A DNA stretch of 64,000 bases. Source: Piscicola geometra. Taxonomy: Eukaryota; Annelida; Clitellata; Hirudinida; Piscicolidae. Below the pieces are notes generated by a model that did not search any database, was not told where the DNA came from, and saw nothing but the letters and a program-made list of their open reading frames with translations. The position numbers and the translations under genes were made by a program. This document shows, one piece after another, positions 26,613-39,531 of this stretch. Within the stretch, counting starts at the first letter, position 1; each line of letters begins with the position of its first letter. The stretch lies in contig OX030957.1 in the NCBI GenBank assembly GCA_943735955.1, positions 12,947,017 through 13,011,016 on the forward strand, written 5' to 3'.

Positions 26613-26677
26613 CTGGAAGACATAAACAACTCCAGCGCTACCGACAAGCATCTGACAGCATTATCCTGTCGCCTCAT
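26613..26677 (-). other. Candidate 5' exon of the IgSF gene
   Basis: A GC-richer block on the minus strand contains an ATG at 26677 and an open frame of 21 codons that reaches a strong donor GTGAGTG at 26612. If spliced to the exon starting near 18029, that frame would end at a TGA overlapping the signal-peptide ATG (ATGA), so it would act as an upstream frame, not as the N-terminus. Only the donor and base composition support it. Confidence 0.25.
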
Positions 26678-27277
26678 GCCTCCGCCGTATATTTACTCTT
26701 AAATCACCACGTTTCGCTTATGTTCCTTTTTGAAAAACTATTTTAATTGCTATTTATGTAAATGACGATGTTAGATTTTCAAAATATTGCAACCTTGCAC
26801 TCGCTCTATCTGGCATTGGCTCACACCTCTCGGAATGGGAACCCGAAGCAACAAATTTAATACTCAAGGTTGATGAACCCCGCTTGAAGAAGTCCGACTG
26901 ACTAGCTTTTTTGCGTCATCGAATTGGTGTGCACATTCAGTAGATAAAAACAATCTCCATCCCGGGAACCTTTCTTGACTCAAAGAAGCTCAACGAAATC
27001 TATCTGCTGCAAGCCAATCATCGCCTAAGAAACCATTCAGGAGAATTCAAGAACCACATCTTTGACTCTTTATTTGTGTTTTTCCTATTTTTCACTCTCA
27101 CAGAGTATGATTTACTTCGACTGTTATCATTTCAAATATTTTAATTCTTCACGGCATATTTAAATCCTCTTTCCAAAAACAATTTCATTGTTGCTTAAGC
27201 TTCAGTTTAAATTACTTTTTCCATCTTAACTTTTTTGAGAGTATTTGCATTTATTTTATTTATTTATTTTTAATTGG

Positions 27278-27695
27278 ATGATTAACAGATTTAATGAATG
27301 ATTAACAGATTTAATGAATGATTAACAGATTTAATGAATGATTAACAGATTTAATGAATGATTAACAGATTTAATGAATGATTAACAGATTTAATGAATG
27401 ATTAACAGATTTAATGAATGATTAACAGATTTAATGAATGATTAACAGATTTAATGAATGATTAACAGATTTAATGAATGATTAACAGATTTAATGAATG
27501 ATTAACAGATTTAATGAATGATTAACAGATTTAATGAATGATTAACAGATTTAATGAATGATTAACAGATTTAATGAATGATTAACAGATTTAATGAATG
27601 ATTAACAGATTTAATGAATGATTAACAGATTTAATGAATGATTAACAGATTTAATGAATGATTAACAGATTTAATGAATGATTAATAGATTTAAT
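27278..27695. repeat. 20-bp minisatellite, about 21 copies
   Basis: The unit ATGATTAACAGATTTAATGA is repeated 20 times without a single change, then one partial unit with C to T (ATTAATAG). There are no spacers, so it is not a CRISPR array. Confidence 0.98.
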
Positions 27696-27837
27696 AGGAC
27701 TTCCTTGATTTTTGTTTCAATTATAATGATACAGCAGTTGCATCCTCGTTGTATGATGATGATACTCTTTTTTTTTCCTTGTGTCCTCTATTTTTCAAAT
27801 AAATATTTATGTGAATTACATTCACAATTAAAACAGT

Positions 27838-28083
27838 TTGGATGTGAATATATACTCTCATGCTTCAGATTGGCGAACTGTTCAGGAATGTTTTCACGCA
27901 GGAAACGCCCTCAACTTGAACAAACAATGCCTCAACTGCCCACTCGCCAATCGTGCGCACTTGACAGATCTTTATTGCAGTTTACGAATAAGTTCTCGCG
28001 TTAAGAAAATGGCAAGCTGCTCGTATATTAACTTTAATTCGAACAGTTTTATTGATCTTCCTGGATTAGGGCCTCGAGAATAA
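27838..28083 (+). pseudogene. Possible LINE reverse-transcriptase fragment
   Basis: The frame reads DVNIYSHASDWRTVQECF, then GNALNLNKQC. This resembles the segment after the YADD/FADD catalytic box of CR1- and jockey-type reverse transcriptases, including a LN-x-x-K-C motif. The catalytic box itself is not preserved upstream and the frame degenerates after about 50 residues. A short relic is the best reading, but chance similarity is possible. Confidence 0.35.
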
Positions 28084-29470
28084 TTACAAACTCCGTCTGG
28101 CCATTGATTATTTTCCTTCATGAAAATTTATTAACATTTTGAAGTCAATTTCGTTTTTATGTAACTTATGAACTAATAAATCTAAAACAAAGAATTTTTT
28201 TATTAATTGCGAATCAAGTTGGAGTTAAGTAAAATATTTGTTCGAAATTTCCATGGCTTCAAAAAAATTATTTAAGAGCTTTCATATTTTAAAAAAGGAT
28301 TATAAATAAAAATTAAAATTGAAGAGTTCCATAAATATTAGTTTTACATTTTGAAAGCTAAATTTGAAACAATTAAAACAAAACTGTTCACAAATCAAGA
28401 AATAACGACTTGGAGGATTTCTGTAAAAACAATCACAAAAGTCATAAGGAAATGAAAGTAGCGTACAAACACTTCTTGTCTTTCTTAATATTTTTAATTT
28501 TTTAAACATTCAATTATTTCTGTTTTTTTCTTTTTTTCCTTTGAATGATGTTTTAATCTGTTTGTCTATTAATCTCCTTCAACATCTATTAAACAAAATT
28601 ACCGGCTCTTCATCATTGTTTGCATTTAATTTTTCTTCTATGTAACCAGTGGATTCTTGTGAACTTTTGAAAGTATCTAACTTTAGTTACACATATATTT
28701 TAATGTGATAACCTGTACTAAATTCTATTTTTGATTTTTCAAAGTATAAAATAACGAAATGAGTTTCAAAATTGCACATAATATTGGAATATAAAAGTTT
28801 TCAAGCAGTCACTACTCTAGCCAGCGTGAACGTTTATGTCAACCAGTAAAAACACACAACATTTCTTCAAACTTGTTAGATTTAGTCCCTCCCTTCACCC
28901 AATCAGTCTCACACCTGAAAATGAAAATCACCAGTTTGAGACAAATAAACATGAATTAAGACCACAATTCATAGTTTTTGCATTCCTTTAAAGACCGGTT
29001 TGGTGAAAAAAACTGAGGGTCTTTGAAGAAATGGAAAAGTGATGAGCTGCTCAAGTTGGCGGTTCATATTATTTTGCAAGACTGACTAGGCGATGGTAGG
29101 AACTAAATCTAAAATGTTAAAATATCAAAAAATATTATTTTTGTCAAATTAAGTGTGATCATTTGAAAGACTCACGTCAAATACTTAATGCGTTAGAAAA
29201 ACCATTCCATAGATAAACACTAATAGATCATTAACGGAAAACATTGAAAGAAAATATAGTTACCTGTAGATAAACAAAAATTGTTGTTTAAGAAATTGTT
29301 TAAGAACTAATATATAATAATACTTGCTACTCCAAAATTATATATTTATATATTTTTTAATGGTATCTAAAAAATTTCAAATTAGTTATCGTCGGTTTAC
29401 AAAGCTGGACATTAAAGGCCTATAGAAACCTCTTTGCCACTACTGTAGTTGTTAGAAAGGTATTGTTCGA
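28084..29470. other. AT-rich intergenic stretch
   Basis: I see no gene, repeat array or transposon end that can be supported here. Confidence 0.5.
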
Positions 29471-29472
29471 AG

Positions 29473-30140
29473 CAGTGATATTCCAGTTCGGATTTTTCAG
29501 TTTAAGTTCAAGTTACAGTTAGGAAAAATTTAATTTTTCAGTTACTATTCAAGTTACAGTTATGCAAATTTTAATTTTTCAGTTACTATTTAAGTTTCAG
29601 TTATTTTTTATAGTTACAGTTAATCAAGATGGAAAAAATGAATTTTTATTTATAACACAGCCCAAATTAATGTTTACAAGTCAAATTATTCAAAAAATAT
29701 ATAAATATAGTATTCATAATATATGCTGTTCATTTTCATAAATATCTTCAATTCCAGATTTTTGCTGAAGCGATTTTTTCCCTGCAGTTAGGTCTCCGCA
29801 CACTTAAAACACCCTTTCCACATACGCTTGTGAAGCGGGAGCTGAAACAATGTCTTGCGCAAAAGAAGCTAATAATCTCAATAATTTAAGTGCTAACATT
29901 TCTCCTGTATGTGGGTGAGACGCAGAATGAACATTTAGCAGAACCTGAATCGCACGAAGCATTGATTGATTATAAAAGGATGCTGAGATCTCGAGACATG
30001 AAAGTGTAAGACCCTTCTTAGTCCAACAATCCATGCTAATGACAACGCGATGTCCAGTTTGTAGATCTTTACGAATTCGATCTTCTACATTGTTCTTACA
30101 ATCTTTTATCAAAGAAATCATTTTCTCGGAACCTAAATGA
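29473..30140 (-). mobile_element. Internally deleted hAT transposon relic
   Basis: A minus-strand frame (30121-29804) joins two parts of an hAT transposase. The first has the conserved VVISMDCWTKKGLTLS block of the catalytic-region start and HPHTGEM. The second is the C-terminal dimerisation motif around PASQAYVERVF, where a TAA replaces the usual Ser before VCGDLTAGK. The catalytic middle is absent. At 29,490-29,630 there are repeated CAGTTAC/AAGTTACAGTTA motifs that look subterminal. I could not find matching terminal inverted repeats, so borders are approximate. Confidence 0.6.
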
Positions 30141-33100
30141 TAGAAATTGCATATATTTATTTGAAATTATTTAAATGGCAGTTTCATTACTAGAATTTTA
30201 TAATAATTTTGCTTTTATGAATTAATATTCTCCTTTCATTTCAGTTTGTTTTCAGATAACAAAGCCTTTTCAACATTACTGCCTTTGAGTGCAAATGTAC
30301 GCAATTGTTTGAATAAATTGCATCTATCAACCATTATTTTTAATATATTCAAATTCATAATAAAGTACTTGTTTTAGAGCAACTTTTAGTCTTTTTTAAG
30401 TGGCCTTAAAAGGTGTAATATGTTTACTTTCGTTCACAATAGCTCCTCTAACTAACGGTATTTCGGTGTTAATAAAACAAAATACAAATCAATTTTAAAG
30501 TTTTAGTGTTTTTATAATTAGTTTTAATGAAAAATTAAAAATTAAAGAAAAAAAATTGATGTGCTTAAAAAAATGTATCATTTTTAATAAAATACTTGGC
30601 ATATAATTAAATAAATAACTTTTAAATTGTTTTATAATTATTAATAATTATTCCTAACAACTCGAGCGTTAACTAGCTGGGCTTATTAAGATGGATAACG
30701 TCGATAGACCCAATGGATATACGCTGGCTTTTCGTGTATTTATTTTCCTATCTGATTATTTGTTTATTTGATTGTATCATCAAAAACCTTGGCACTTTTC
30801 ATGAAAACGGATTAAGGCATATGCAACATCAATCAATCTTGCACAGAAAGGTGTACTTTTCCGTAAGGGATCATTAGGCTGGCTGATGGGCCTTTTAATG
30901 AAGACGCCAGAAAACGAAAACTGTTTTCTAATAAGTTTCCAAAAGTTTAAGTTTTACTTTTCAAAACATTATTAACCAAAAATACAAACTTTTCGTAAAA
31001 TACTAACATATTCCCACACTTTTAAATCATAGTTTTTAAAATGTAAAAATAAGGTTTTTTCAACTACTTTTGAAATTCTAAGTTTTTAACTAATAAAGTT
31101 TTTAGCTCATAGGTTTTTCTATTCTTAGCCAAAGTATAATGATCGTAAGCAATAATTGCCACCATAGACAATCTCTATTAGACATTTTTGTTTTTAAAAT
31201 TCATGTCAGAACTAAGGGTCTAAATAGTACTTATTTTTTCAAAAAATGATGGTGTCTGGTGGGGGTCCAAACAATCTGGTATTTTACGATATTCGAATTT
31301 AAAAAATGAACTCTTATATATTATTTTTTTATTTCAAGCAATAAATCTTTCTAAATACAGATATAAAACAATTTTAATATTTAAATTTTCAACTTTTGCC
31401 CATGTTATTTTAAATGTGGAAGGCGCTAACAATAAATTTGAAAAATCACGAAAAACACCATTATAGTGGCGTATAACCCAAATGGGCTCCCAGGTAACTT
31501 GGGCTGCATATTTTCATTTGCGGCTACTGTGCTGATAGATGGAGTTTGCTTGGAAAAGATTGCCGCCATGACAAACTTACGTGAAATGTTTGCAAAAGAA
31601 AAGGAAAATAATGTCAGTCGAAGGCAGCAAAGATAAAGTAGGAAGGTGGTTGGGGAAGCTGAAAGGAGACTTTTATTGATGTGCGTTAAGTAACTGCTAC
31701 AAAGCTTATTGAGGGAGAAGGATGAACGGCTGTTTGATGCGATAAAGTAAAAAAGATCCATATGGTGCTACAAAATAAATCGATTATCATTATAGTAATT
31801 TATTTTTAAGGATTTTTATTAGTTTTTTATAAATTAAGTTTTTAGATAAGGTTTTTAATTAATCCATTTGATTAATTGATGAATTGCTGATGGCATAATT
31901 TTCACCCTTTTTTACGTTGTGAAAATTCCTTTTTCCCTAATGTTTTTAAAAACATTTATTTTGTTTTTCGTTGGTTTATTGAGTTTTTTTACATTTCAAA
32001 AATATCAAAATACAAAAATTATAATATATTTTAATTTTTTATTAAATTAAGTTTAAATATTTATCGAAAAAGCAAAAACCTATGAACTTTTTTTAAAATC
32101 ACTTTTAATAATATTTATTTATTTTAAATTGAATTTAGAGCATTCACATATATCATTAAATATGTAGAATTTCCAGTAAGAAATGTTTTCCCCAAAAGTG
32201 TCTTTCCATCAAACACTGTCAAACGCAAAACTTTCAAAATGTCGAACGTAAATTCGAAAGCACGCGATTCAGTCTTCTTGTAATCCTTGAATCCACTTAT
32301 GCCCACTCTACCTTGAAATAATAAATGGTTTTCTCTTTCCACTTTATCTCTTCTCCCCCTTTAACGACCTACCAATCACCTTCAAACACACACCTGCTTG
32401 CAAGAGAAATGTTCTGGTCTAAATAGTTAACTACTTCATCAATCATTTTCTTGTTTTTTTCACTAATTGAAAGTCATTCATAGTGCTTGAATTATTAAAT
32501 ATAAAGTGAATTTGCAATTTATTTCATAAAAATGTTTATTTAAGGCTCGTGTGGAAACATTTTATTTAAGAATTGTAAAAATTTGAAGAAAGAAAACTAA
32601 ATAGATACATGAATGTGGAAAAAGAAAACTATATGAGCTTTTAGGACAACTAAAATTATTTCAACATTCAAATTTATAATTTCTAAATTCTATTTGTTAA
32701 AATATATATTAGTTGAAATATCTGGCTGTAATAAAACACGAAAAATTTAACTAAAAAAATACTAAGTATAAGTCTCATATTTTGGCAGCTGAGAACTACT
32801 TTCAAAGTTATTCGAACAAATGTATTGAACAATCCCATGCCTAACAACTCTCTCGATTGCGATTTCTTGAATTCTTTGCACGCACGTTACTTCCTTTTCA
32901 ATCTAAATATAACGTTTTTTCCGTTACAAATAAGAAAAAAAATTGTAAAAAAAATAGTTTAAATGTTGATCAAATTTTAAAAAATAAGATCATATTTTCT
33001 TTACTTTAGTTTTCAACTAATATTCAATTTCATTCCAAATAAAATTCTTCTTGAAGAGGTGTCATTTGTTAGATACAACAACTGAAAATTCCGTGATAAG

Positions 33101-33611
33101 ATAAATAAATGCCTTATAGCACAACCTCAAAAAGAAAATTTTTCAAAAATAATAACTATATTACAGTGGCAACTCTAACTTTCAATTGTGGATTGTGATT
33201 CTTTATTCTCAAGACCTTTCAACTTCCTTGTAGTGAGTAATTTGCATGAAGACTTGCCTAATCTCTGGAGAACAGGTCAACATCTTAAACCCGAAAATAA
33301 AAGAATAATTAGTAACTAAAAGTTATTTTGTCGAAAAGTTATTTTTGATCTGAAAAGGTTATCAAAGGGAGCTTTCGTTGATAAGTATTTAGTGGCATAT
33401 AAACGGCTGCATGAAAGCGGCAGTCATATTCCTGAAGAGAAATCAAACGAAATGTCAGCAAAAGGAAGTCTCCAAGGAGCAGTAAAGTCCCAATGAAAAG
33501 CATGTGTTGTCGTGGAGTAGCAGCAGAAGTCGCTTTATCGACAGTTGTTGTTCTTGCAGTATGATGAATATTTTAGAAACGACAACAGGCTCTTCTGTTA
33601 TTGCTATTGTC
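30141..33611. other. AT-rich intergenic stretch
   Basis: About 3.5 kb without a supportable gene. It contains a SINE 3' portion at about 31,457-31,532. The minus-strand frames at 31.4-31.8 kb and 32.1-32.3 kb have no recognisable family and no splice context. Confidence 0.45.
31457..31532 (-). repeat. SINE 3' portion, minus orientation
   Basis: The reverse complement reads GCAAATGAAAATATGCAGCC, and later TTTGGGTTATACGCC plus an ATAATGG tail, closely matching the 3' half of the SINE at 61,774. Confidence 0.7.
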
Positions 33612-33619
33612 AATAGAAC

Positions 33620-33964
33620 CATGGGCGCGATCCTGGGGGGGTCCTGGCGTCCGGAACTCTCCACTTTTTGGTAGTGAGAAGTCCGCCTCAATAAAAACAT
33701 TTTCAAACATTTGTTTTGATGCGAACATAATCGTCAACTATGGCATAAAACAGATTTCTTACATATTAATACATTGTGAGTATGTGTATTTATAGCGGTC
33801 TAAAACAAAAATATTTTCTGCTTTCTTAAATATTCGTATAAAAACAGAAGTTCAAAAATGTTTTTTTCAAGTGGGGGGAGGGGGGGTTAGGAACTCAAGA
33901 CGTCCCAAAGATCGTCGATGCTGGGTAAGACATTCCCAAGATTTGCAGCAGATCGTCGCCCCTG
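33620..33964 (-). mobile_element. hAT-type MITE, copy 1
   Basis: A 345-bp element starting CATGGGCGCGATC and ending, in reverse complement, CAGGGGCGACGATC. It is flanked by a perfect 8-bp duplication AATAGAAC (33612-33619 and 33965-33972). It lacks coding capacity and carries G/C runs beside both ends. It is inverted relative to the copies at 45,696 and 62,773. Confidence 0.85.
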
Positions 33965-34665
33965 AATAGAACTAAAAAACTTTAAATGTTTAAAAAAACT
34001 TGTTATATTGTTAAAATGTCTTCAAAACGTAAAGATATATTCCATAAATGCTTATAAAACTTATAATACTTGTTTTCATTGTTTTCAATTTGAATAACTA
34101 TTAATAAAAATATTATCTAAAATGTTGTTTTTAATCGTTCGTGAATGTAACATTTTCTCATCAGACCAAAATCTTCATCTTTATTGCATTCCTATGTTCA
34201 GTAAATAATTCTGAGGCTCCTATAAAGCTTTTATTGAGGCCGTCTTAAGAGAATGTTTTTAAAAATAATTTGGGTTTTAGAAAAAGTTTCATCAATTACT
34301 GTGGTAGCACGGGCGCCCACTGGAAATACTAGGTGAATTTAAAATTAAAAATACCTGGACTTTTGGAATAAATCGATGAATTAATAAATATTTTCAGATC
34401 TTAATATTTGGTAAAACATAACATCGACAGATGAAGGGTCACTCTAAGACAGAGGTGCACAACCCGCGGCCCACCGGCCTGTTTGATGCGGTCCCAAGAC
34501 AACTAGTTCATTTTGGCTATTTGCGGTCCTAACAGAATTTTAAATCGATGCACCCGCCCATCTCTTTTTAATAGTACTGTTTGCACATCCATAATATAAA
34601 ACGATTGGAGCAACAACAACGAGCGATAATTGAGTTGGCACGCTGGTGGTTTTAATTTAGTAAGA

Positions 34666-37600
34666 ATGTCAAAGCGTAAAATTGAGGTAGAAAATCGTCA
34701 GTTTAATAAAGAATAAACAGAAAAAAAATTTATGCAGCATTTCAACGGAACAGCTTTATGCCTAATTTGTCGCGAGTCCGTAACTGTAATGAAGGACTAC
34801 AATTGCAAAAGACATTATGAAACCAAACTGTTACGTTTGATGATGTGAAAGACTAAGCTAGAAAAAATATAATTGATCAACTTGTAAAAAGATTGTCATC
34901 TGAGCAAAATATTTTTACAAAAAAAGTTAATGAAAATAGGGCTTTTGTTCGTGCCGGTTGTGCCGTAGAACAGATTATTGCGCGATCGTCTCGACCATTT
35001 ACTGATGGTGATTTCGTCAAAAACTGCATGCAAGCCATTTGCAAAGAAAACAGACTTGTTCAACATAGTGCCATTGTCACGGATGACTATCCAGCGCCGG
35101 GTGGTTGATTTATCCAACGACGTTTGTGACAAGCTTGCCATTTGCAAGTATTTTTCAGTTGCCTTAGATGAGAGCAAGGATAACGTTGACAGCACAGCTT
35201 TTGGTTTTTGTTCGTGCGGTGGATGAAAACTGTAGATTAACTCAGGAATTAGCAGGAATGGCCTCACTACGTGGACGTACGACTGGTGCAAATATTTTGG
35301 AAGAGTGAAATCTGTTCTTGAAAACCTTAACGTTCAGTGGCTAAAGCTCTGTAGTGTTACTACTGACGGTGCACCCACCATGAGTGGTAAAGAATTAGGA
35401 CTTGTTGCTCATCTGCGATCACATTTGCGAGACTTAGGAATTCCAACAGACACCATCCACTAGAGACCGACCGAAACAGATATTTTTATTTCGGCCGAAA
35501 CCGAAATTAGGCCGAAATTAAAATCCCGTTTTCGGCTTAAACCGAAATTATGCCGAAATTGAAATACAATTTTCGGCCGAAACCGAAATTGTAATCAGAT
35601 TTTTGGCCGAAACCGAAGCCGAAACCGAAATTTTTCCCAACTTGTATTAAAAACAAAAAAATTGTATTTAAGGATGAGAATGCCAGTTTAATAAGTAAAT
35701 CCAAACAAGCGTATATTTTAAGTCAAAAAATAAAAGTTGTTCAACAACAAAAATGGTCTACATAAGTAATTGTTTATTAAAAATCAAGAAATAGTATTGA
35801 ATGATGACCATTTCTGTTTAATAATTAAATCCAAACAAACGAATGTTGTAAGCAAGAAATAACTATTTTTAAACATTTCCACCAAGAAGGTTGCTGCGAC
35901 GATCTGCGTAGATTTGCCCTGCAGAACTAAATAGTTTCTCGCTAGCCACACTTGTTAGGGGTGCAGATAAGTATTTTCGAGCAACAGGCTCAAGACATGA
36001 ATATTGACTGCAATGCCAATATGCAAAAATATTGGATTTTCTGTTGATTCTAGGCTCTTCAAGATACGCCTGCATTTATTTTTGAATTAATGAATGGAAG
36101 CCAAATCTTCTCGGGCTTTCGATTCATATACACTGTTTATCTAAGCTATGATATCTAAAATTCCAAATGCTTGTACATGTCATTCGAACAATTTGTCTAA
36201 TGACACCCATAAATCAATCAACCACAATAAATAATAGATATCTAATAGAGATGAGAATCGAACCCAAAGTTAATAGTTCGAGTTCGATTGAGGATATACA
36301 GATATTTACTTTTGTAAACAAATGTTTTTAAAAAAATTTTTTTTAAAAAGTTTTGTTAAATATCATCATTGAAAGTATGCCAATTAACTTAAATTTCAAT
36401 AGAATAGTTATTGTTCTAGATGCTTGTATATGTTATTCTAAGAATGACACCGATAAATCAATCAACCACGATATTTAATAGATATCTAATAGAGATGAGA
36501 ATCGAACCTAAACTTAATAGTTCGAGTTTGATTGAGGATACAAGAATATCAGATAAACTATATAAATATTAAAAAAATTTCGGTTTTTCGGTAAATATGA
36601 GATCCATTTCGGCCGAAACCGAAATTGAGCCGAAATTACAAAATTATTTTCGGCCGAAACCGAAAAATTGCCGAAATTGGACATTTTGATTCGGCCGAAA
36701 CTAAGAAAATTGACAATTTTGGTGCCGAAACCGAAACCGATCTGAATTTCGGTCGGTCTCTACCATCCACGCAACCACTGCATCATACATCAAGAGTCAC
36801 TGTGTACACGAGTCATTAAGTTTGATAATGTTATGAAATTTGTTTTTAAATCAGTGAACTTCATACGAGCAAAAGGACTTAACCATCGACAATTCAGATC
36901 ATTTCTTGAAAACATTGAGTCAGAATATCGTGACATACCATATCACACTTATGTAAGGTGGTTGAGTCAAGGAAAAGTTCTAACTAGGTTTGTTGAGTTA
37001 CGAAAGAAAATCTGTGAATTCCTTGTTACCAAAGGCAAAGACACAGCTGTTTTTACAGACAAACAGTTGTTGGTAGACTTAGTATTTTTGACAGACATAA
37101 CAGAACACTTAAATAAATTGAATCTGCGTCTTCAAGGCAAAGATCACTACATCTTTGATATGTACCAAGAGCTGCTGTCATTCACCTTGAAGCTACGGCT
37201 GTTTTGTTCGAATCTGCAATCTGGTAATTTATGTCATTTTCCTATTTGTTCATCTTTTCAGAAGGAATACTAGTGTGACTTAAATAAATACCACGACAGT
37301 TTTGAAGCGTTACTAAAGGAATTTAATGAACGTTTTGATGCATTCAGGGAGCATAAGGATTTATTCAACTTCATCCGTGACCCTTTCTCTTTTGCTGTAG
37401 AATCCTAACCTGAGCAATGTCAGTTAGAAGTCATTGATCTTCAATGTTCACCAGAATTAAAGTTTGCGTTTCAGCATAACTCCATTTTAACTTTTTATGG
37501 AAGTCTTAGTTCAGTTATATATGGAGCGGTCAAAGATTAGGCTTGCCAAATCTTGTCTGAATTTGGCAGCACATACGTGTGTGAACAAACGTTTTCAGTC

Positions 37601-37720
37601 ATGAACACAAATAAAAATAAACTGAGATCCTCTTTGTCTAATGATAATCTTTTTTCGATTTTGAGGCTTGCAACAACAGAACTCGAAGCCAATATTGGCA
37701 ATGTTGTTGCAACCATTTAG
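34666..37720 (+). pseudogene. hAT transposase relic (BED-finger, GTF2IRD2/ZBED-like type)
   Basis: It starts MSKRKIEVENRQFN, then a zinc-finger motif LCLICRE with downstream NCKRHYETK. Conserved blocks follow in shifting frames (CDKLAICKYFSVALDES; later EHLNKLNLRLQGK), then the C-terminal motif YVCEQTFSVMNTNKNKLRS and a TAG at 37718-37720. There are in-frame stops (the first within 15 codons) and frameshifts throughout, and the coding region is interrupted by the nested element. It is non-functional. The family also gave rise to domesticated vertebrate genes, but nothing here suggests domestication. Confidence 0.85.
35461..36762 (-). mobile_element. Nested hAT-like transposon with 8-bp target duplication
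   Basis: Terminal repeats TAGAGACCGACCGAAA (left, inverted at the right end) enclose 1302 bp. CCATCCAC is duplicated exactly at both borders (35453-35460 and 36763-36770). Both ends are packed with subterminal repeats of the form TTCGGCCGAAACCGAAAT. A minus-strand frame (36075-35869) retains an hAT C-terminal dimerisation domain (ARKYLSAPLTSVASEKLFSS, then RRSNLL). The rest of the transposase is missing, so the copy is non-autonomous. Confidence 0.9.
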
Positions 37721-37998
37721 GCTCAACCTTCTCATCAAAATACTAACATTTAGTTATTCATACATTTATAAATAACGATATTTTTTATGAAATTTATTAA
37801 AAACTTGCATTCTTTGAGTTTTTTTACATTTAGTTACTCATACATGTTTAAATAACATTATTTTTTTATGACATTCATTAAAAATTTGCATTCTTTGAGT
37901 TGTTTTATTGTGTCATCTATGTGCACGCTGATGCGGCCCTTGGCGTCCAGGGACTCAGTAATTTTGGCTCTCAGGCTGAAAAAGGTTGTGCACCCCTG

Positions 37999-39500
37999 CT
38001 CTAAGAGGTTGAATTCGATGGCTACAGCTATGATCTTTATGCCATTTTTATGAGTTTTTTTCGAGAAATTTTTCTTCGTGCGACTTTTGTTCATAAATCA
38101 ATTAAAAACACAAGCTTCGATTTGAAAATAGATTAACTAAACATTCTTTAAATCTATTCCTATGTCTTCTACAAAATAACTTCATTAAATAAGCTTTTTT
38201 TAGCTTTTGCAAGACATGATAAAAAAACTGTAAAAAATAGTTTTTTACGAAAAAAAGAGTTTTACTCAATTTAGTTTTTCCATTAGCATTGTTTTTAAAA
38301 GTAATACTTGAACCCTGTATTTTTATTTTCACAGTTAAAGGACATCAAATAGCATATTATTTAAAAAGTGAAAAAATAAATTTTACACCATTAACCAAAG
38401 GCACTTTAAAGGTGATCAGCCTATAAAAATAGAGAAGCTTCAAAAGAACACTACGCAGTTAGTTTCAACGAATAAGCGTCAAATAAAGAACAATTATTTT
38501 AAAACAAACAATTTTTTAAAAATATCTAGTGAAACCCTGAACATTTCTTCGGTTATTTACTCAAATAATTAGATTGCTCACACCGGAAGATATCATATTT
38601 CCTAATATATCTTCGAAGAGGTTAAGAAGAAAGCTGAAGACGGCAATTAAAATGGTGCTAATCTCCAAACACAACCTTGAAATAACAATAGTTTGGTGTG
38701 AATTCTTTCTGTCCGAGATAATTATATACAATGAATATTATACATTTAGCAAGTCGTCTTTGAAAGAAATTTTTTTATATATCTTTTTACCGGTTTATGA
38801 AGAGTTGAAGTTAATGAAAACCTATTTTAATCATTCCAATTGCGCTAAACATTTTCGTTATACAAGCAAACTCAAAGAAAATTGTTGATCACATACTTTG
38901 GAATGTATATCAAAGTTTTCTGACTTTCTAATAGAATATATATTTTGTTAATATTTTTCACAATTTGGGAGTTATACATAAATTAAATTAGAGTGATTTA
39001 TTACTGAACTAGATAATAACCTGTTATTCATTGCGACTCGAGTTATGATGCAAGATGAGCTTCTTCAAAGTCTACCAATGGAAAAATAAATGAAATACAA
39101 CGAAGATAAAACGAAGAATGTTATTAACGTGGCGTAAACCCGAACGAGCTTCAACACTACTTATTATTGATACCAATAAAAAATTTGAAAAAACATATAG
39201 AATAAAATAGAATAGATTTTTTAAATATAAATAATATAAAAGAATATTAATAAAAATAAGTAAATAAATATATATTAGTTGTAATAAATTAATTAATTAA
39301 TAATAAAAATATTTGAAATGAGCTCACAAAATATTTCAACTATAATAACTAGATCAAGATTTAAATGTTGGACGAAATAATAATTTTCTATTTTCAAAGG
39401 CAACCGTTCTGACGCCTACTAAAGATCAATATATCAATAGAAATGTCCATTAAAATCAACGTTAAATATTACTAGTGACACCATTTTTTAATGATTTTCA
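37999..39500. other. AT-rich intergenic stretch
   Basis: No supported gene. It carries a SINE tail at about 39,117-39,163. A plus-strand 104-codon frame at 38,574-38,888 has no recognisable motif and the composition of surrounding non-coding DNA. Confidence 0.45.
39117..39163 (-). repeat. SINE 3'-end fragment
   Basis: The reverse complement gives GAAGCTCGTTCGGGTTTACGCC followed by a short ATAAC tail, the 3' module of the local SINE family. Confidence 0.55.
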
Positions 39501-39531
39501 TTAAAAATTAATTTTATTTCAATTCTTTTGT

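Larger units (their letters stand above)
34450..37998 (+). mobile_element. hAT transposon, full-length but decayed
   Basis: The left end CAGAGGTGCACAACC is inverted on the right as GGTTGTGCACCCCTG. An 8-bp duplication CTCTAAGA flanks it (34442-34449 and 37999-38006), as expected for hAT. Inside is a plus-strand transposase relic and a second transposon nested at 35,461-36,762. The element is 3549 bp, about 2.24 kb without the nested insert and its extra duplication. Confidence 0.92.

Noticed and set aside
27278..27695. Regular 20-bp repeats considered as a CRISPR array
   Set aside because: The units are head-to-tail with no spacers, and the genome is clearly eukaryotic.
38574..38888. 104-codon plus-strand frame
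   Set aside because: Its composition equals that of the AT-rich background, with no motif, splice or signal evidence.
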